A stretch of 64,000 bases of DNA from Prolixibacteraceae bacterium. GTDB taxonomy: Bacteria > Bacteroidota > Bacteroidia > Bacteroidales > Prolixibacteraceae. The position numbers were made by a program, and so were the translations under genes. The first letter of the stretch is position 1. Each line of letters opens with the position of its first letter. Under the pieces are notes generated by a model. That model was given only the letters and a program-made list of their open reading frames with translations. It was not told the DNA's origin and ran no database searches. The stretch spans positions 1 through 64,000 of the forward strand of contig JAOARB010000021.1 in the NCBI GenBank assembly GCA_025210775.1, read 5' to 3'. This document shows positions 53,591 through 62,749 of the stretch, in pieces.

Positions 53591-54142
53591 TTACTTCTGA
53601 ATATTGTCCACTGCATTCTCAACCTTACTAACCAAATTCACCCCATGTTCGAATGTACTAAGCTTAACACGTTTTTTCCTCCACCCCTGGATCATGATTA
53701 AAGATTGATATTTTACTTCCATTTGAGAAATAAAATCTTGACTACTTCCGTCTTTCATATCAATCTTCGTAAACTTAATGTTTACATCATCACGATTTGC
53801 ATTCATGTTAGCTGTAGCATCTTCGATCTCCTCACACTTATGACAGCCATCGCTCTCACATACACAAAACATTTTTAACTCTTGAACTTTTTCTTTGTTT
53901 GATGGATTCGATGTCTTAGAATAACTTTTAACCTTTTTCTGTTCTTCAGAACTTGCCTCAGCAATCATCTTATAAGCATCATAATTTTTACTATTATGTT
54001 GTTCAATATTTGCTACCATCAAATCAATATTTGATGTTTTATTTTCATTCATCCATTCATTATAGATGCTTTTACATGCAAATAAAACTACGATTACCAC
54101 CCCTACAGAATACATTAAAAACTCTCTTTGTCTCTTATCCAT
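53591..54142 (-). CDS. Membrane-anchored CxxC protein, thioredoxin-like
   Basis: A protein of 183 aa from ATG 54142; a TTG at 54151 was rejected. One N-terminal transmembrane helix (8-24) is followed by a low-complexity Ser/Lys/Glu stretch and a Cys cluster, C93-x-C95 and C100-HK-C103 (MFCVCESDGCHKCEEIED). The rest (VNIKFTKIDMKDGSSQDFISQMEVKYQSLIMIQGW) resembles a thioredoxin beta-alpha-beta half, but the cis-Pro region is not clear. A periplasmic redox role is inference. A TAGTTTTG -7 box lies at 54223-54230. The neighbours (nitroreductase, nifJ) are not obviously related. Confidence 0.6.
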   Translation of the reverse strand: MDKRQREFLMYSVGVVIVVLFACKSIYNEWMNENKTSNIDLMVANIEQHNSKNYDAYKMIAEASSEEQKKVKSYSKTSNPSNKEKVQELKMFCVCESDGCHKCEEIEDATANMNANRDDVNIKFTKIDMKDGSSQDFISQMEVKYQSLIMIQGWRKKRVKLSTFEHGVNLVSKVENAVDNIQK

Positions 54143-54151
54143 CTCAACCAA

Positions 54152-54867
54152 TATTTTATTATTTAAACTTTTATTTTCTTTTAATAAAGAAGAAGCCTTA
54201 CCTCCTTCATAACTTTCTGATACAAAACTAGTTTATAACACCCCTCAAATCAACACTTTTTATTTAACATACTTATACTGTCACAGTAATACACAACATA
54301 AAACACTGTTTATTAAGAAATTACAGGCAACCAAAATCCAATAGACGATATATAGACAGTGGATTTGTACTCCTCAATGTCATAGAGAATACCCCTATCG
54401 TAATATCACTTTTTTAACATTTCGAGAATTATCATAGTAACAAATAATTAGTCACACATCTTCAAATTTGACACACTACTGATTATCAGCCACATAAAAC
54501 AACCATCAAACACTACAAGGATAGGATTGTCATACTAAAAATACCACCTTATAAAACAGAATCATACCATACAGGAAAGGATAAACAACACTATTCAAGA
54601 TAAAACCAAAGAAATAAAAGCCATTAAGGCATAAATAGAAGCAAATATTGAAGCTTAAGAGTGTAGGTACAACTAATATATTAAACCGAAAAAAAGGATA
54701 ATACCATCACTTTATATCAGAAAGCACACCACAAAAGAAAAGAGAAATCTAAGCTACAGACTCATTAAAAGAGGTAGCAGAAAGGGAAAGAAAGAGATAT
54801 CATAAAAGATATTGATCCTATTAGAAGAATCACAACCCATAAAAGAGAGCACTAAATAATAGCAAAA
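54152..54867. other. Long intergenic region without recognisable gene
   Basis: About 700 bp. Apart from a -7 box (54223-54230) for the CxxC gene and the nifJ terminator at its right end, no ORF above 60 codons, RNA or repeat is seen. It is AT-rich and, from about 54600, purine-rich on the plus strand. It may be a decayed gene. Confidence 0.5.
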
Positions 54868-54895
54868 AAGGAGCTACTCAAAAGAGCAGCTCCTT
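54868..54895 (-). terminator. Terminator of nifJ
   Basis: A 12-position stem AAGGAGCTnCTC with one mismatch and an AAAA loop. On the minus strand it is followed by TTTTTTGC. Confidence 0.8.
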
Positions 54896-54920
54896 ACATA
54901 TAATATCAAAAAGATAAGTC

Positions 54921-57900
54921 TTATTTAGCCTCGAAAGAGATGTGTGCTAAACGCTCGTAGTAGTTACGACGCCATTTTGCATTATCTTCTGCCGCAGCAA
55001 ATAGTTCTTTAGCTTGTTCTGGGAACGACTTCATCAAAGAAGTATAACGTACCTCACCAAGTAAGAAGTTTTGGAAGTTCTCCCAGTTTGGTTCTTTTGA
55101 ATCCAATTGGAATGGGTTCTTTCCTGCATCTTCTAGACGTGGATCGTAACGGTATAGTGACCAGTATCCACATTCTACAGCTTTAGCTTCCTCAGCTTGA
55201 GATTTACCCATAGAAGCACGAAGACCGTGAGAAATACATGGAGAATAAGCAATAACTAGAGATGGTCCAGGATAAGCCTCTGCTTCTCTAACTGCTTTCA
55301 AGAACTGTGCTTGGTTAGCTCCCATTGCTACTTGAGCAACATAGATATAACCGTAGCTCATTGCGATAGCACCAAGGTCTTTCTTACGGATTTTCTTACC
55401 AGAAGCAGCAAATTTAGCAACCGCTCCGATAGGAGTAGACTTAGAAGCCTGACCACCAGTATTTGAATAGATCTCAGTATCCATAACAAGGATGTTAACA
55501 TCTTCACCAGAAGCCAATACGTGATCAACTCCACCATATCCGATGTCATAAGCCCATCCGTCACCACCAAATACCCAAACAGATTTCTTAACTAGGTATT
55601 GAGAAAGAGAAAGGATTTGTTTTGCATACTCAGCATTGTTACCCTTGATAGCCTCAAGAAGTTGTGCTGAAGCTACTTCAGAACCTTTAGCGTCATCTTT
55701 AGCTTCGATCCATGCTTTGAAAGCAGCCTCTTCAGCTTCAGAAACACCAGCTTCAATAGCACCGTTAATGATATCTACGATACGATCACGTTGTGCATTG
55801 ATACCTTCAGACATACCGAAACCGAATTCAGCGTTGTCTTCGAATAGTGAGTTAGCCCATGCAGGACCGTGTCCACTCTTATTGTTTTTAGTGTATGGAG
55901 TTGCAGGAGCAGAACCACCATAGATAGAAGAACAACCTGTTGCGTTAGCAATCATCATTCTCTCACCGAACAATTGAGTGATCAATTTTACATATGGAGT
56001 TTCACCACAACCAGCACAAGCTCCAGAGAACTCGAATAAAGGTTGAGCGAACTGTGAATTCTTAACAGTCTTAGACTTGTCTACAAGATCATCTTTATAA
56101 GTTACCTTGTTTACGAAGTAATCCCAACGTGCAGCTTCAGCTTCTTGTGTTTCCAATGCTTTCATCACAAGAGATTTCTCTTTAGAAGGACAAACGTCAA
56201 CACAGTTACCACAACCAGTACAGTCTAGTGGAGAAACTTGCATACGGAACTCAAGACCAGCAAATTGTTTACCAACAGCTTTCTTAGTATCAGTTCCTTC
56301 AGGAGCATTAGCTTTTTCGTTTTCATCAACTAGGAATGGACGAATAGCAGCGTGAGGACAAACGTAAGCACACTGGTTACATTGGATACAGTTATCAACG
56401 ATCCATTCAGGAACGTCAACAGCAACACCACGTTTTTCGAATTCAGTAGTTCCATTAGGGAAAGTACCGTCTTCACAACCTTTGAAAGTAGAAACTGGAA
56501 GAGAATCACCTTCTTGACCGTTGATTACGTCTACTACTTCTTCGATAAATTTAGGACGATCAGTAGCAACTTTTTCATCAGAAAGAACAATGTTATTCCA
56601 TTCTGCAGGAACCTCAACTTTGTGGAAGTTAGCACCACCAGCGTCAACCGCAGCGAAGTTCATGTTAACTACATTCTCTCCTTTTTTACCATACGATTTA
56701 ACAATCGCTTTCTTCATTTCTTCAACTGCCAATTCGTAAGGAATTACTTCTGTAATTTTGAAGAATGCAGATTGCATGATAGTATTGGTACGGTTACCAA
56801 GACCTAGTTCTTTACCTAGTCTAGTACCGTTGATGATATAGAAATTAATCTCGTTCTCAGCAAGATATTTCTTCATGTTATCTGGAAGACGACGAAGAAC
56901 TTCTTTCTCATCCCAGATAGTATTCAATAGGAATGAACCACCTTTTTTAAGACCTTTCAATACATCGTATTGATTAACGTAAGCTTGAACGTGACAAGCA
57001 ACGAAGTCAGGAGTAGTTACAAGATATGTTGAACGAATAGGATCGTCACCAAAACGCAAGTGAGATGCAGTAAATCCACCTGATTTCTTAGAATCATAAG
57101 CGAAATATGCTTGACAATATTTGTCTGTTGCACCACCAATAATTTTAATAGAGTTTTTGTTAGCACCAACCGTACCATCAGAACCTAAACCATAAAATTT
57201 AGCTTCGAAAGTTTTGTCAGAAGTAACTTTTACTTCAGGAAGAAGAGGAAGAGACTTGAAAGTCACATCATCAATAATACCGATAGTAAAGTCATTCTTA
57301 GGCTCAACCATTTCTAGGTTATTGTAAACAGAAATAATCTGAGCTGGAGTAGTATCTTTAGATCCTAAACCATAACGACCACCTACGATCAATGGTTGTT
57401 TCTCTTTACCATAGAAAAGAGAGCAAATATCTAGATACAATGGTTCTCCATTAGCACCTGGCTCTTTTGTTCTATCAAGAACAGAAATACGTTTTACTGT
57501 TTCTGGAAGAACATTGAAGAAATATTTCTCAGAGAAAGGACGGTACAAGTGACATGAAATCATACCAACTTTTTTACCCTCTTTCATTTGAGCATCGATA
57601 ACCTCTTTGATAGTCTCAGTAACAGAACCCATTGCTACGATGATGTTCTCAGCATCAGCTGCACCATAATAAGTAAATGGGTGGTATTCACGACCTGTCA
57701 ATTTAGTAATCTCTTTCATATAATCCTCTACGATATCTGGAACAGCATCATAGAATGAATTAGAAGCTTCTTTCGCTTGGAAGAAGATATCTGGGTTTTG
57801 CGCAGTACCACGAGTTACTGGGTGCTCTGGGTTCAATGCTCTATCACGGAACTCTTGAACAGCTTCTTGATCTACAAGAGGCATCAAGTCTTCTTTATCA

Positions 57901-58463
57901 AGAGTTTCAATCTTTTGAATCTCATGAGAAGTACGGAAACCATCGAAGATGTTCATGAAAGGAACACGAGATTTCAATGTAGCCAAGTGAGAAACACCAG
58001 ACAAATCCATTGTTTCCTGAACAGAACCAGCGAACAACATTGCAAATCCTGTTTGACGAGCAGAGTAAACATCACTATGGTCACCAAAGATAGAAAGTGC
58101 ATGTGTTGCTAAAGCACGAGCACTTACATGGAAAACTGTAGGTAACAATTCTCCAGCAATCTTATACATATTAGGGATCATCAACAACAATCCTTGAGAA
58201 GCAGTATAAGTTGAAGTGAAAGCACCTGACTGCAAAGATCCGTGAACAGCACCTGCGGCACCAGCTTCACTTTGAAGTTCTGCCAAACGAACTGGTTGAC
58301 TGAACATATTCTTTTTTCCTACTGCAGCCCACTCATCAACGTTCTCCGCCATTGGAGAAGAAGGAGTGATTGGATAGATACATGCAACCTCACTAAAAAT
58401 GTAGCTAATGTGAGCCGCTGCATAGTTACCATCACACGTGATAAACTTTTTTTCTTTAGCCAT
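54921..58463 (-). CDS. nifJ: Pyruvate:ferredoxin (flavodoxin) oxidoreductase
   Basis: A 1180-aa fused one-chain enzyme: pyruvate + CoA to acetyl-CoA + CO2 + reduced ferredoxin. It has N-terminal domain I/II (YPITPSSPMAENVDEWA), the CoA domain, a ferredoxin insert with two 4Fe-4S motifs (CIQCNQCAYVCPHAAIRP and CTGCGNCVDVCPSKE), the proximal cluster in CAGCGETPY, and TPP-binding elements (ATGCSSIYGGSAP, DTEIYSNTGGQASKSTPIG). Codon choice is strongly biased, consistent with high expression. It is monocistronic with a terminator. It feeds the Rnf complex encoded about 2 kb away. Confidence 0.98.
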   Translation of the reverse strand: MAKEKKFITCDGNYAAAHISYIFSEVACIYPITPSSPMAENVDEWAAVGKKNMFSQPVRLAELQSEAGAAGAVHGSLQSGAFTSTYTASQGLLLMIPNMYKIAGELLPTVFHVSARALATHALSIFGDHSDVYSARQTGFAMLFAGSVQETMDLSGVSHLATLKSRVPFMNIFDGFRTSHEIQKIETLDKEDLMPLVDQEAVQEFRDRALNPEHPVTRGTAQNPDIFFQAKEASNSFYDAVPDIVEDYMKEITKLTGREYHPFTYYGAADAENIIVAMGSVTETIKEVIDAQMKEGKKVGMISCHLYRPFSEKYFFNVLPETVKRISVLDRTKEPGANGEPLYLDICSLFYGKEKQPLIVGGRYGLGSKDTTPAQIISVYNNLEMVEPKNDFTIGIIDDVTFKSLPLLPEVKVTSDKTFEAKFYGLGSDGTVGANKNSIKIIGGATDKYCQAYFAYDSKKSGGFTASHLRFGDDPIRSTYLVTTPDFVACHVQAYVNQYDVLKGLKKGGSFLLNTIWDEKEVLRRLPDNMKKYLAENEINFYIINGTRLGKELGLGNRTNTIMQSAFFKITEVIPYELAVEEMKKAIVKSYGKKGENVVNMNFAAVDAGGANFHKVEVPAEWNNIVLSDEKVATDRPKFIEEVVDVINGQEGDSLPVSTFKGCEDGTFPNGTTEFEKRGVAVDVPEWIVDNCIQCNQCAYVCPHAAIRPFLVDENEKANAPEGTDTKKAVGKQFAGLEFRMQVSPLDCTGCGNCVDVCPSKEKSLVMKALETQEAEAARWDYFVNKVTYKDDLVDKSKTVKNSQFAQPLFEFSGACAGCGETPYVKLITQLFGERMMIANATGCSSIYGGSAPATPYTKNNKSGHGPAWANSLFEDNAEFGFGMSEGINAQRDRIVDIINGAIEAGVSEAEEAAFKAWIEAKDDAKGSEVASAQLLEAIKGNNAEYAKQILSLSQYLVKKSVWVFGGDGWAYDIGYGGVDHVLASGEDVNILVMDTEIYSNTGGQASKSTPIGAVAKFAASGKKIRKKDLGAIAMSYGYIYVAQVAMGANQAQFLKAVREAEAYPGPSLVIAYSPCISHGLRASMGKSQAEEAKAVECGYWSLYRYDPRLEDAGKNPFQLDSKEPNWENFQNFLLGEVRYTSLMKSFPEQAKELFAAAEDNAKWRRNYYERLAHISFEAK

Positions 58464-58544
58464 TGTTTTTAAATTTTGAACAAAGGTTCGTATTTTAACA
58501 AGTCAAATAATTAATTTTTTTAAAAACAGGTTATCCTTCAAAAC

Positions 58545-59720
58545 CTAATAAAGGAATCCAAATAACCACAAAGGGATAATTTTTTCGCTACCAATTTCAA
58601 TCATATCGGCAGCAGCATATCCATTAGGTGCTGGTTTAGTATATTTTCCGCCGACCATGAATTTTTTATCATGATCTAATAAAAAATCGACACCATTACA
58701 CGCATTCACCTTAAACCTCACGCCTGTTTGATTTAAGAAGAAAGTTTTTCTCAAACTATTGTTCGAAATATTTTCAGGAGAGATTGCATACATCAAATTG
58801 GTATTATGCAAATAAACTTGAGCAGGCTTTTTTGAAGCTCCCTCTTCTCCTTGATATATAAGGTTCAATAATTTAGCATTTTTAAGATATCGTAAATAGT
58901 TCATCACGGTAGCCCTAGAAGTATCTATTTCTCCACTCAACTTACTTACGTTGGGAGAAAAGGGCACATGGTCAGCTATAATTTGCATTAATTTTCGAAG
59001 ACGTGGCAAGTACTGTAATTCAATTTGATTAGTGTAAGTAACATCAATCTCTAAAGCCAAGTTAATATGCTTCAACAATGTTTCATTATACAATGCTGCA
59101 TCATCTTGAAAATAAGGGTAACACCCATGCTTTAAATAGTCACTAAAATAGGCCAACGGACGTACACTATCTAATATACCAGGTACAATCTGTTGATGCT
59201 TATTTATGATATCATCAAGTTTTAAACAATCGAATTTCTTTCCTGTTCTAAAATTCAGGTATTCACGGAATGATAATGGGTGAAGGTGATACATATGTGC
59301 TATATCTTTCAACTCATCATTACCCTCAATGATACGTAGAACGGGAGAACCACTAAAAACAACTTTTAAACCAGGGATACGATCATAAATCAAACGTAAC
59401 TCATTAGACCAATTAGGATATTTATTAATCTGATCTAGGATTAATATTTTCCCTCCCCTTTTAAAGAATTCATCGGCAAAAGAATATATTCTTCGCTTCG
59501 TAAAATAAAAGTTGTTTAGGTTGACATACAAACAGGAACGACCATAATTTTCCTCCATCCTTTTAGCATAAGCCAAAAGAAACATCGTCTTACCGACTCC
59601 ACGAGAGCCTTTAATACCGATTAAAGGATGATTCCAGTCAATTTCATAATTCAACTGTCTATCAATTACCCCCTTTAAAGAGTCCAATAGGTTGTTATGT
59701 GTTCTATAAAATAAATCCAC
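58545..59720 (-). CDS. AAA-type ATPase with DUF4143
   Basis: A 391-aa protein. The P-loop GSRGVGKT is at 38-45 and a Walker B-like IILDQINKYPNW shows Gln where Glu is usual. HPLSFREYLNF marks the AAA_14 family, and a C-terminal DUF4143 (from about residue 190) contains YLRYLKNAKLLNLIYQGE. Such proteins are frequent in Bacteroidota and often mobile; roles are poorly known. The start is GTG (59720), with no nearby ATG. A TAGTTTTG -7 box lies at 59744-59751. No partner toxin or nuclease is adjacent, so a defence role is not supported. Confidence 0.85.
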   Translation of the reverse strand: MDLFYRTHNNLLDSLKGVIDRQLNYEIDWNHPLIGIKGSRGVGKTMFLLAYAKRMEENYGRSCLYVNLNNFYFTKRRIYSFADEFFKRGGKILILDQINKYPNWSNELRLIYDRIPGLKVVFSGSPVLRIIEGNDELKDIAHMYHLHPLSFREYLNFRTGKKFDCLKLDDIINKHQQIVPGILDSVRPLAYFSDYLKHGCYPYFQDDAALYNETLLKHINLALEIDVTYTNQIELQYLPRLRKLMQIIADHVPFSPNVSKLSGEIDTSRATVMNYLRYLKNAKLLNLIYQGEEGASKKPAQVYLHNTNLMYAISPENISNNSLRKTFFLNQTGVRFKVNACNGVDFLLDHDKKFMVGGKYTKPAPNGYAAADMIEIGSEKIIPLWLFGFLY

Positions 59721-59880
59721 TTACTTGTTCATATGTTACCAAACAAAACTAACAAAAAATATCCTGATTTTGTAATCTCTAGATTACAATTGAATCTATT
59801 TTTTGAAACCTCCAGCTAATAACACAAAATAAACAAAACACAAACACCTAAATATCAACCAGATAAGAAACTTAATAAGA

Positions 59881-59928
59881 AAGAGTAAAAATACCAAATT
59901 CATGACAAACATTGGTATTTTTACTCTT
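59881..59928 (-). terminator. Terminator of the TetR/KAS III operon
   Basis: A 17-bp perfect stem AAGAGTAAAAATACCAA with a 14-nt loop, 15 bp after the KAS III stop. On the minus strand it is followed by TTCTTATTAAG. Confidence 0.7.
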
Positions 59929-59943
59929 GATTTTCGCTATTTT

Positions 59944-60888
59944 TTAGTATTGAATAAGCATTGCTCCAACAGAATAACCACCTCCGAAGACAGTAAAAAC
60001 AACCAAATCATCATTACCGACTCTATCTATATTCTGTGAAAAGCATAAAGCAGTACTAGCACAACCAGTATTCCCAATCTCCTCAATATGACTAAAAATA
60101 GTTCCATCCTCTAATTTCATCTGTCGCTGTAAATTAGCCATAATACGACCATTGGCTTGGTGAGGCACGACATAACTAATGTCCTTCACCTCTTTCTTGC
60201 TATTAGACAAAACGATATCGATAGCATTTCTCATCTGCGTCACCGCATTAATAAATACATCTCTACCATCAGGCATTCCAAGACCATCATCTCCAGGACG
60301 CAAATAGACAGAGTTGTTGGCTTTCCCTAAATGGGCCAACCCTTGTGTATAGATATTTAAAACTTTTCCTGACTTCTCGCCTTTAGCTTCCGTACTAATA
60401 AACATTGCAGCAGCACCATCACCCCACAAGTGTCCACTTTTAGCACAAGACTCATTGCTATACTTCCAATTGTGTTCAGAAGCAACAACAATAATATTTT
60501 TAGCCTTACCCATCGCGATGTAACCTTCAGCTACTTCCATAGCATTAAGAAGGGAAGAACAAGCAGAAGAAACATAAACGACCTTAGCGTTTATTGCACC
60601 AATCTCTCTTTGTACGGCATGTCCGATTGTAAATACAGTATCATATGGAGAATACGAAGCTCCAACAATTAGATCTACTTCTTCTGGAAGGAAACCACTC
60701 TCTGCAATACCATTTTTAACAGCCTGAACTGCCATTGTATTAGTATTTTCGTCTTTTGATGCTTTAGATCTTGAACGTATTCCCGTTCTATCAAATATCC
60801 ACTGATCTTCTAATCCATTTACATTCTCGAAATAAGAATTAGCAACTCTCTCAGTTGGGACATAATGGGAAACATGATTAATATACAT
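59944..60888 (-). CDS. 3-oxoacyl-ACP synthase III-like protein (KAS III)
   Basis: A 314-aa thiolase-fold enzyme. The catalytic triad is intact: Cys110 in SSACSSL, His243 in VPHQANGRI and Asn273 in GNTGCAS. It starts MYINHVSHYVPTERVANSY, close to FabH but with substitutions in the N-terminal cap. It condenses an acyl-CoA or acyl-ACP starter with malonyl-ACP. Its pairing with a TetR regulator (14 bp upstream, same strand) and a palindromic operator suggests a fatty-acid, quorum-signal-like or special lipid route rather than the housekeeping fabH. No downstream lipid genes are present. Confidence 0.87.
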   Translation of the reverse strand: MYINHVSHYVPTERVANSYFENVNGLEDQWIFDRTGIRSRSKASKDENTNTMAVQAVKNGIAESGFLPEEVDLIVGASYSPYDTVFTIGHAVQREIGAINAKVVYVSSACSSLLNAMEVAEGYIAMGKAKNIIVVASEHNWKYSNESCAKSGHLWGDGAAAMFISTEAKGEKSGKVLNIYTQGLAHLGKANNSVYLRPGDDGLGMPDGRDVFINAVTQMRNAIDIVLSNSKKEVKDISYVVPHQANGRIMANLQRQMKLEDGTIFSHIEEIGNTGCASTALCFSQNIDRVGNDDLVVFTVFGGGYSVGAMLIQY

Positions 60889-60902
60889 GACAAATAAATT
60901 AA

Positions 60903-61487
60903 CTATTTTTGAATAATAGATTTTGTGATCATCTCAATACATTGGTCTAACAGCTTGATACTTTCATTACTAAAATTTTGAATAATTATCGGGACTTCTA
61001 ATCCTTTCATCATAATATGCACAATCTTAGCAATCGAATTCACCTTAGAGTCACACCCCACTGAGACTTTCGATAACTCTCTTGAGATCAACTTATTTAA
61101 CAACAATGATTCATCGCGATCAAAGGTTTCACGAATCTTATTTACTCTTGGAAGATCATTAATAAAATCATTTCGAATAGATGGGTTTTTCTGAATAAGT
61201 TGCCCCAATGCCTCAAAACGAGCACGAACATATCTCTGAATAACAGAGATAGGATCACTATCAGAGGTATCCTTAAACACCTCATCTATTGTATCATAAA
61301 TGATTCCAACCTCATAAGCCACCACTGCCTCATAGAGGCAATCCTTTGAGGAGAAATACATATATAATGTACGCCGTCCAACACCAGCTTTTTTAGCAAT
61401 TAAAGACATCGTCACATTTGCAACGCCACAATCAGCAAAGAGCTCTTTAGCCTTATGTACTATTTTATTATACGTTAGTTTCTCCAT
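60903..61487 (-). CDS. TetR-family transcriptional regulator
   Basis: A 194-aa protein. The N-terminal helix-turn-helix is at 20-50 (VTMSLIAKKAGVGRRTLYMYFSSKDCLYEAVVA), followed by an all-helical ligand/dimer domain of normal length. It begins the operon with the KAS III gene. Promoter and operator lie at 61537-61565, 50 nt upstream of the ATG, so it probably represses itself and the KAS III gene, with an acyl-type effector as a guess. Confidence 0.9.
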   Translation of the reverse strand: MEKLTYNKIVHKAKELFADCGVANVTMSLIAKKAGVGRRTLYMYFSSKDCLYEAVVAYEVGIIYDTIDEVFKDTSDSDPISVIQRYVRARFEALGQLIQKNPSIRNDFINDLPRVNKIRETFDRDESLLLNKLISRELSKVSVGCDSKVNSIAKIVHIMMKGLEVPIIIQNFSNESIKLLDQCIEMITKSIIQK

Positions 61488-61536
61488 CTATTCTTTGATC
61501 TAAGCCAAAAGTAAATCACAATAAGGACCTCTTTTG

Positions 61537-61565
61537 ATTGCACAAATGTATATGTTTTGTGCAAT
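61537..61565. promoter_or_regulatory. TetR operator overlapping the operon promoter
   Basis: A perfect 10-bp inverted repeat ATTGCACAAA-N9-TTTGTGCAAT. The -7 box TACATTTG (61543-61550, minus strand) lies inside it, so a bound dimer would block the promoter. No good -33 box is present, consistent with control by the regulator. Total span is 29 bp, a usual TetR site size. Confidence 0.7.
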
Positions 61566-61749
61566 ATATATCTATTAATAACTTTAATTTTACACCAATT
61601 CAGTAACGAGAGCACAATAAATCAGAAGATAAGCAAGCTAAAATACTCCCAAAAAACCACGAAAAAGAAAGATTATTTTGAGTCTAAATTCAAATTCTAT
61701 TTCTTTATCTATAATATCAATATCGATTCAATAAAGTAATTTTAAATTT

Positions 61750-62703
61750 ATGAAATACTACCTACTAATTCTTTTCTCTATTTGTTTAATACAGATTGGA
61801 CACACGCAAGACAACAAATATCTACCCAAAGATCAAAAAGGGACCATTGTCACGCATAAGAACTACATTCTCAACTATAGAGAAAAATTTGAACAACCAT
61901 CATGGGTGGCATACGAGCTTACCTCAACAGAATTAAAGAAAGCAATCAAAAGAACCAATGATTTTCGTTCCGACCCAAGTATCAAAACCAAATCAGCAGA
62001 ATTAGTAGATTACAGAAGCAGTGGCTACGACAGAGGACACCTAGCACCTGCTGCAGACATGTCTTTTAGCTCGGATGCAATGCATGAATCATTCTATATG
62101 TCTAATATGAGTCCTCAAAAACCACAATTCAATAGAGGCAAATGGAAGATACTAGAGGAGCAAGTAAGAGCATGGGCACATAAAGAAGGGAAACTCTATA
62201 TCGTAACAGGGCCAGTATTGGTTGAAGGACTAGCAACCATAGGCCCCAATCAAGTATCTATTCCCAAACAATATTATAAGATTGTATATGATATGACCAC
62301 CCCCCAAAAAGTAATTGCTTTTTTAATGCCCAACAGCGATTGTCCACTTAACCTTTCCAATTATCAAACCACCATTGATCATATCGAAGCGTTAACGAAT
62401 ATTGATTTCTTTTCGTCTCTACCAGACAGTCAAGAAGATCTTATTGAATCGAAGATGAATAAAAATTGGACCTTCACAAAGTCATCGGGACATCACACGA
62501 AGAAGCCAACAGAAAAGAATGCCAACAAAATCAACATCAACAAAGCAACATTAAAGGAACTAAAAACACTACCAGGAATAGGAGACAAACTAGCCAAAGA
62601 GATTATTCATCACCGACCATTTTATTCATATTCTGATATAAAGAAAATAAAGGGAATTGGAGACAAAACCATTTCCAATATCAAAGACAAGATCTGTTTC
62701 TAA
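61750..62703 (+). CDS. Exported DNA/RNA endonuclease fused to a ComEA-type HhH domain
   Basis: A 317-aa protein with a Sec signal peptide (residues 1-19). The first 230 residues are a beta-beta-alpha-metal nuclease of the NucA/EndoG type: DRGHLAPAAD with catalytic His97, Asn119 in MSNMSPQ, and the metal-ligand Asn128. The last 60 residues are two helix-hairpin-helix units (ININKATLKELKTLPGIGDKLAKEI, then IKKIKGIGDKTISNIKDKI) like ComEA. It may bind and cut extracellular DNA for nutrition, biofilm or uptake. The fusion supports a DNA substrate. It is monocistronic. Confidence 0.88.
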   Translation: MKYYLLILFSICLIQIGHTQDNKYLPKDQKGTIVTHKNYILNYREKFEQPSWVAYELTSTELKKAIKRTNDFRSDPSIKTKSAELVDYRSSGYDRGHLAPAADMSFSSDAMHESFYMSNMSPQKPQFNRGKWKILEEQVRAWAHKEGKLYIVTGPVLVEGLATIGPNQVSIPKQYYKIVYDMTTPQKVIAFLMPNSDCPLNLSNYQTTIDHIEALTNIDFFSSLPDSQEDLIESKMNKNWTFTKSSGHHTKKPTEKNANKININKATLKELKTLPGIGDKLAKEIIHHRPFYSYSDIKKIKGIGDKTISNIKDKICF

Positions 62704-62710
62704 AAAAAAC

Positions 62711-62744
62711 TATCCCCAGTATAGCTTATTATATACTGGGGATA
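62711..62744 (-). terminator. Terminator of queF
   Basis: A 13-bp stem TATCCCCAGTATA/TATACTGGGGATA with an 8-nt loop. On the minus strand it is followed by a T8 run. Confidence 0.88.
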
Positions 62745-62749
62745 ATCAA

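Noticed and set aside
58545..59720. Defence system built on the DUF4143 ATPase
   Set aside because: It stands alone; no nuclease, toxin or sensor gene is adjacent, and the family is widespread outside defence islands.
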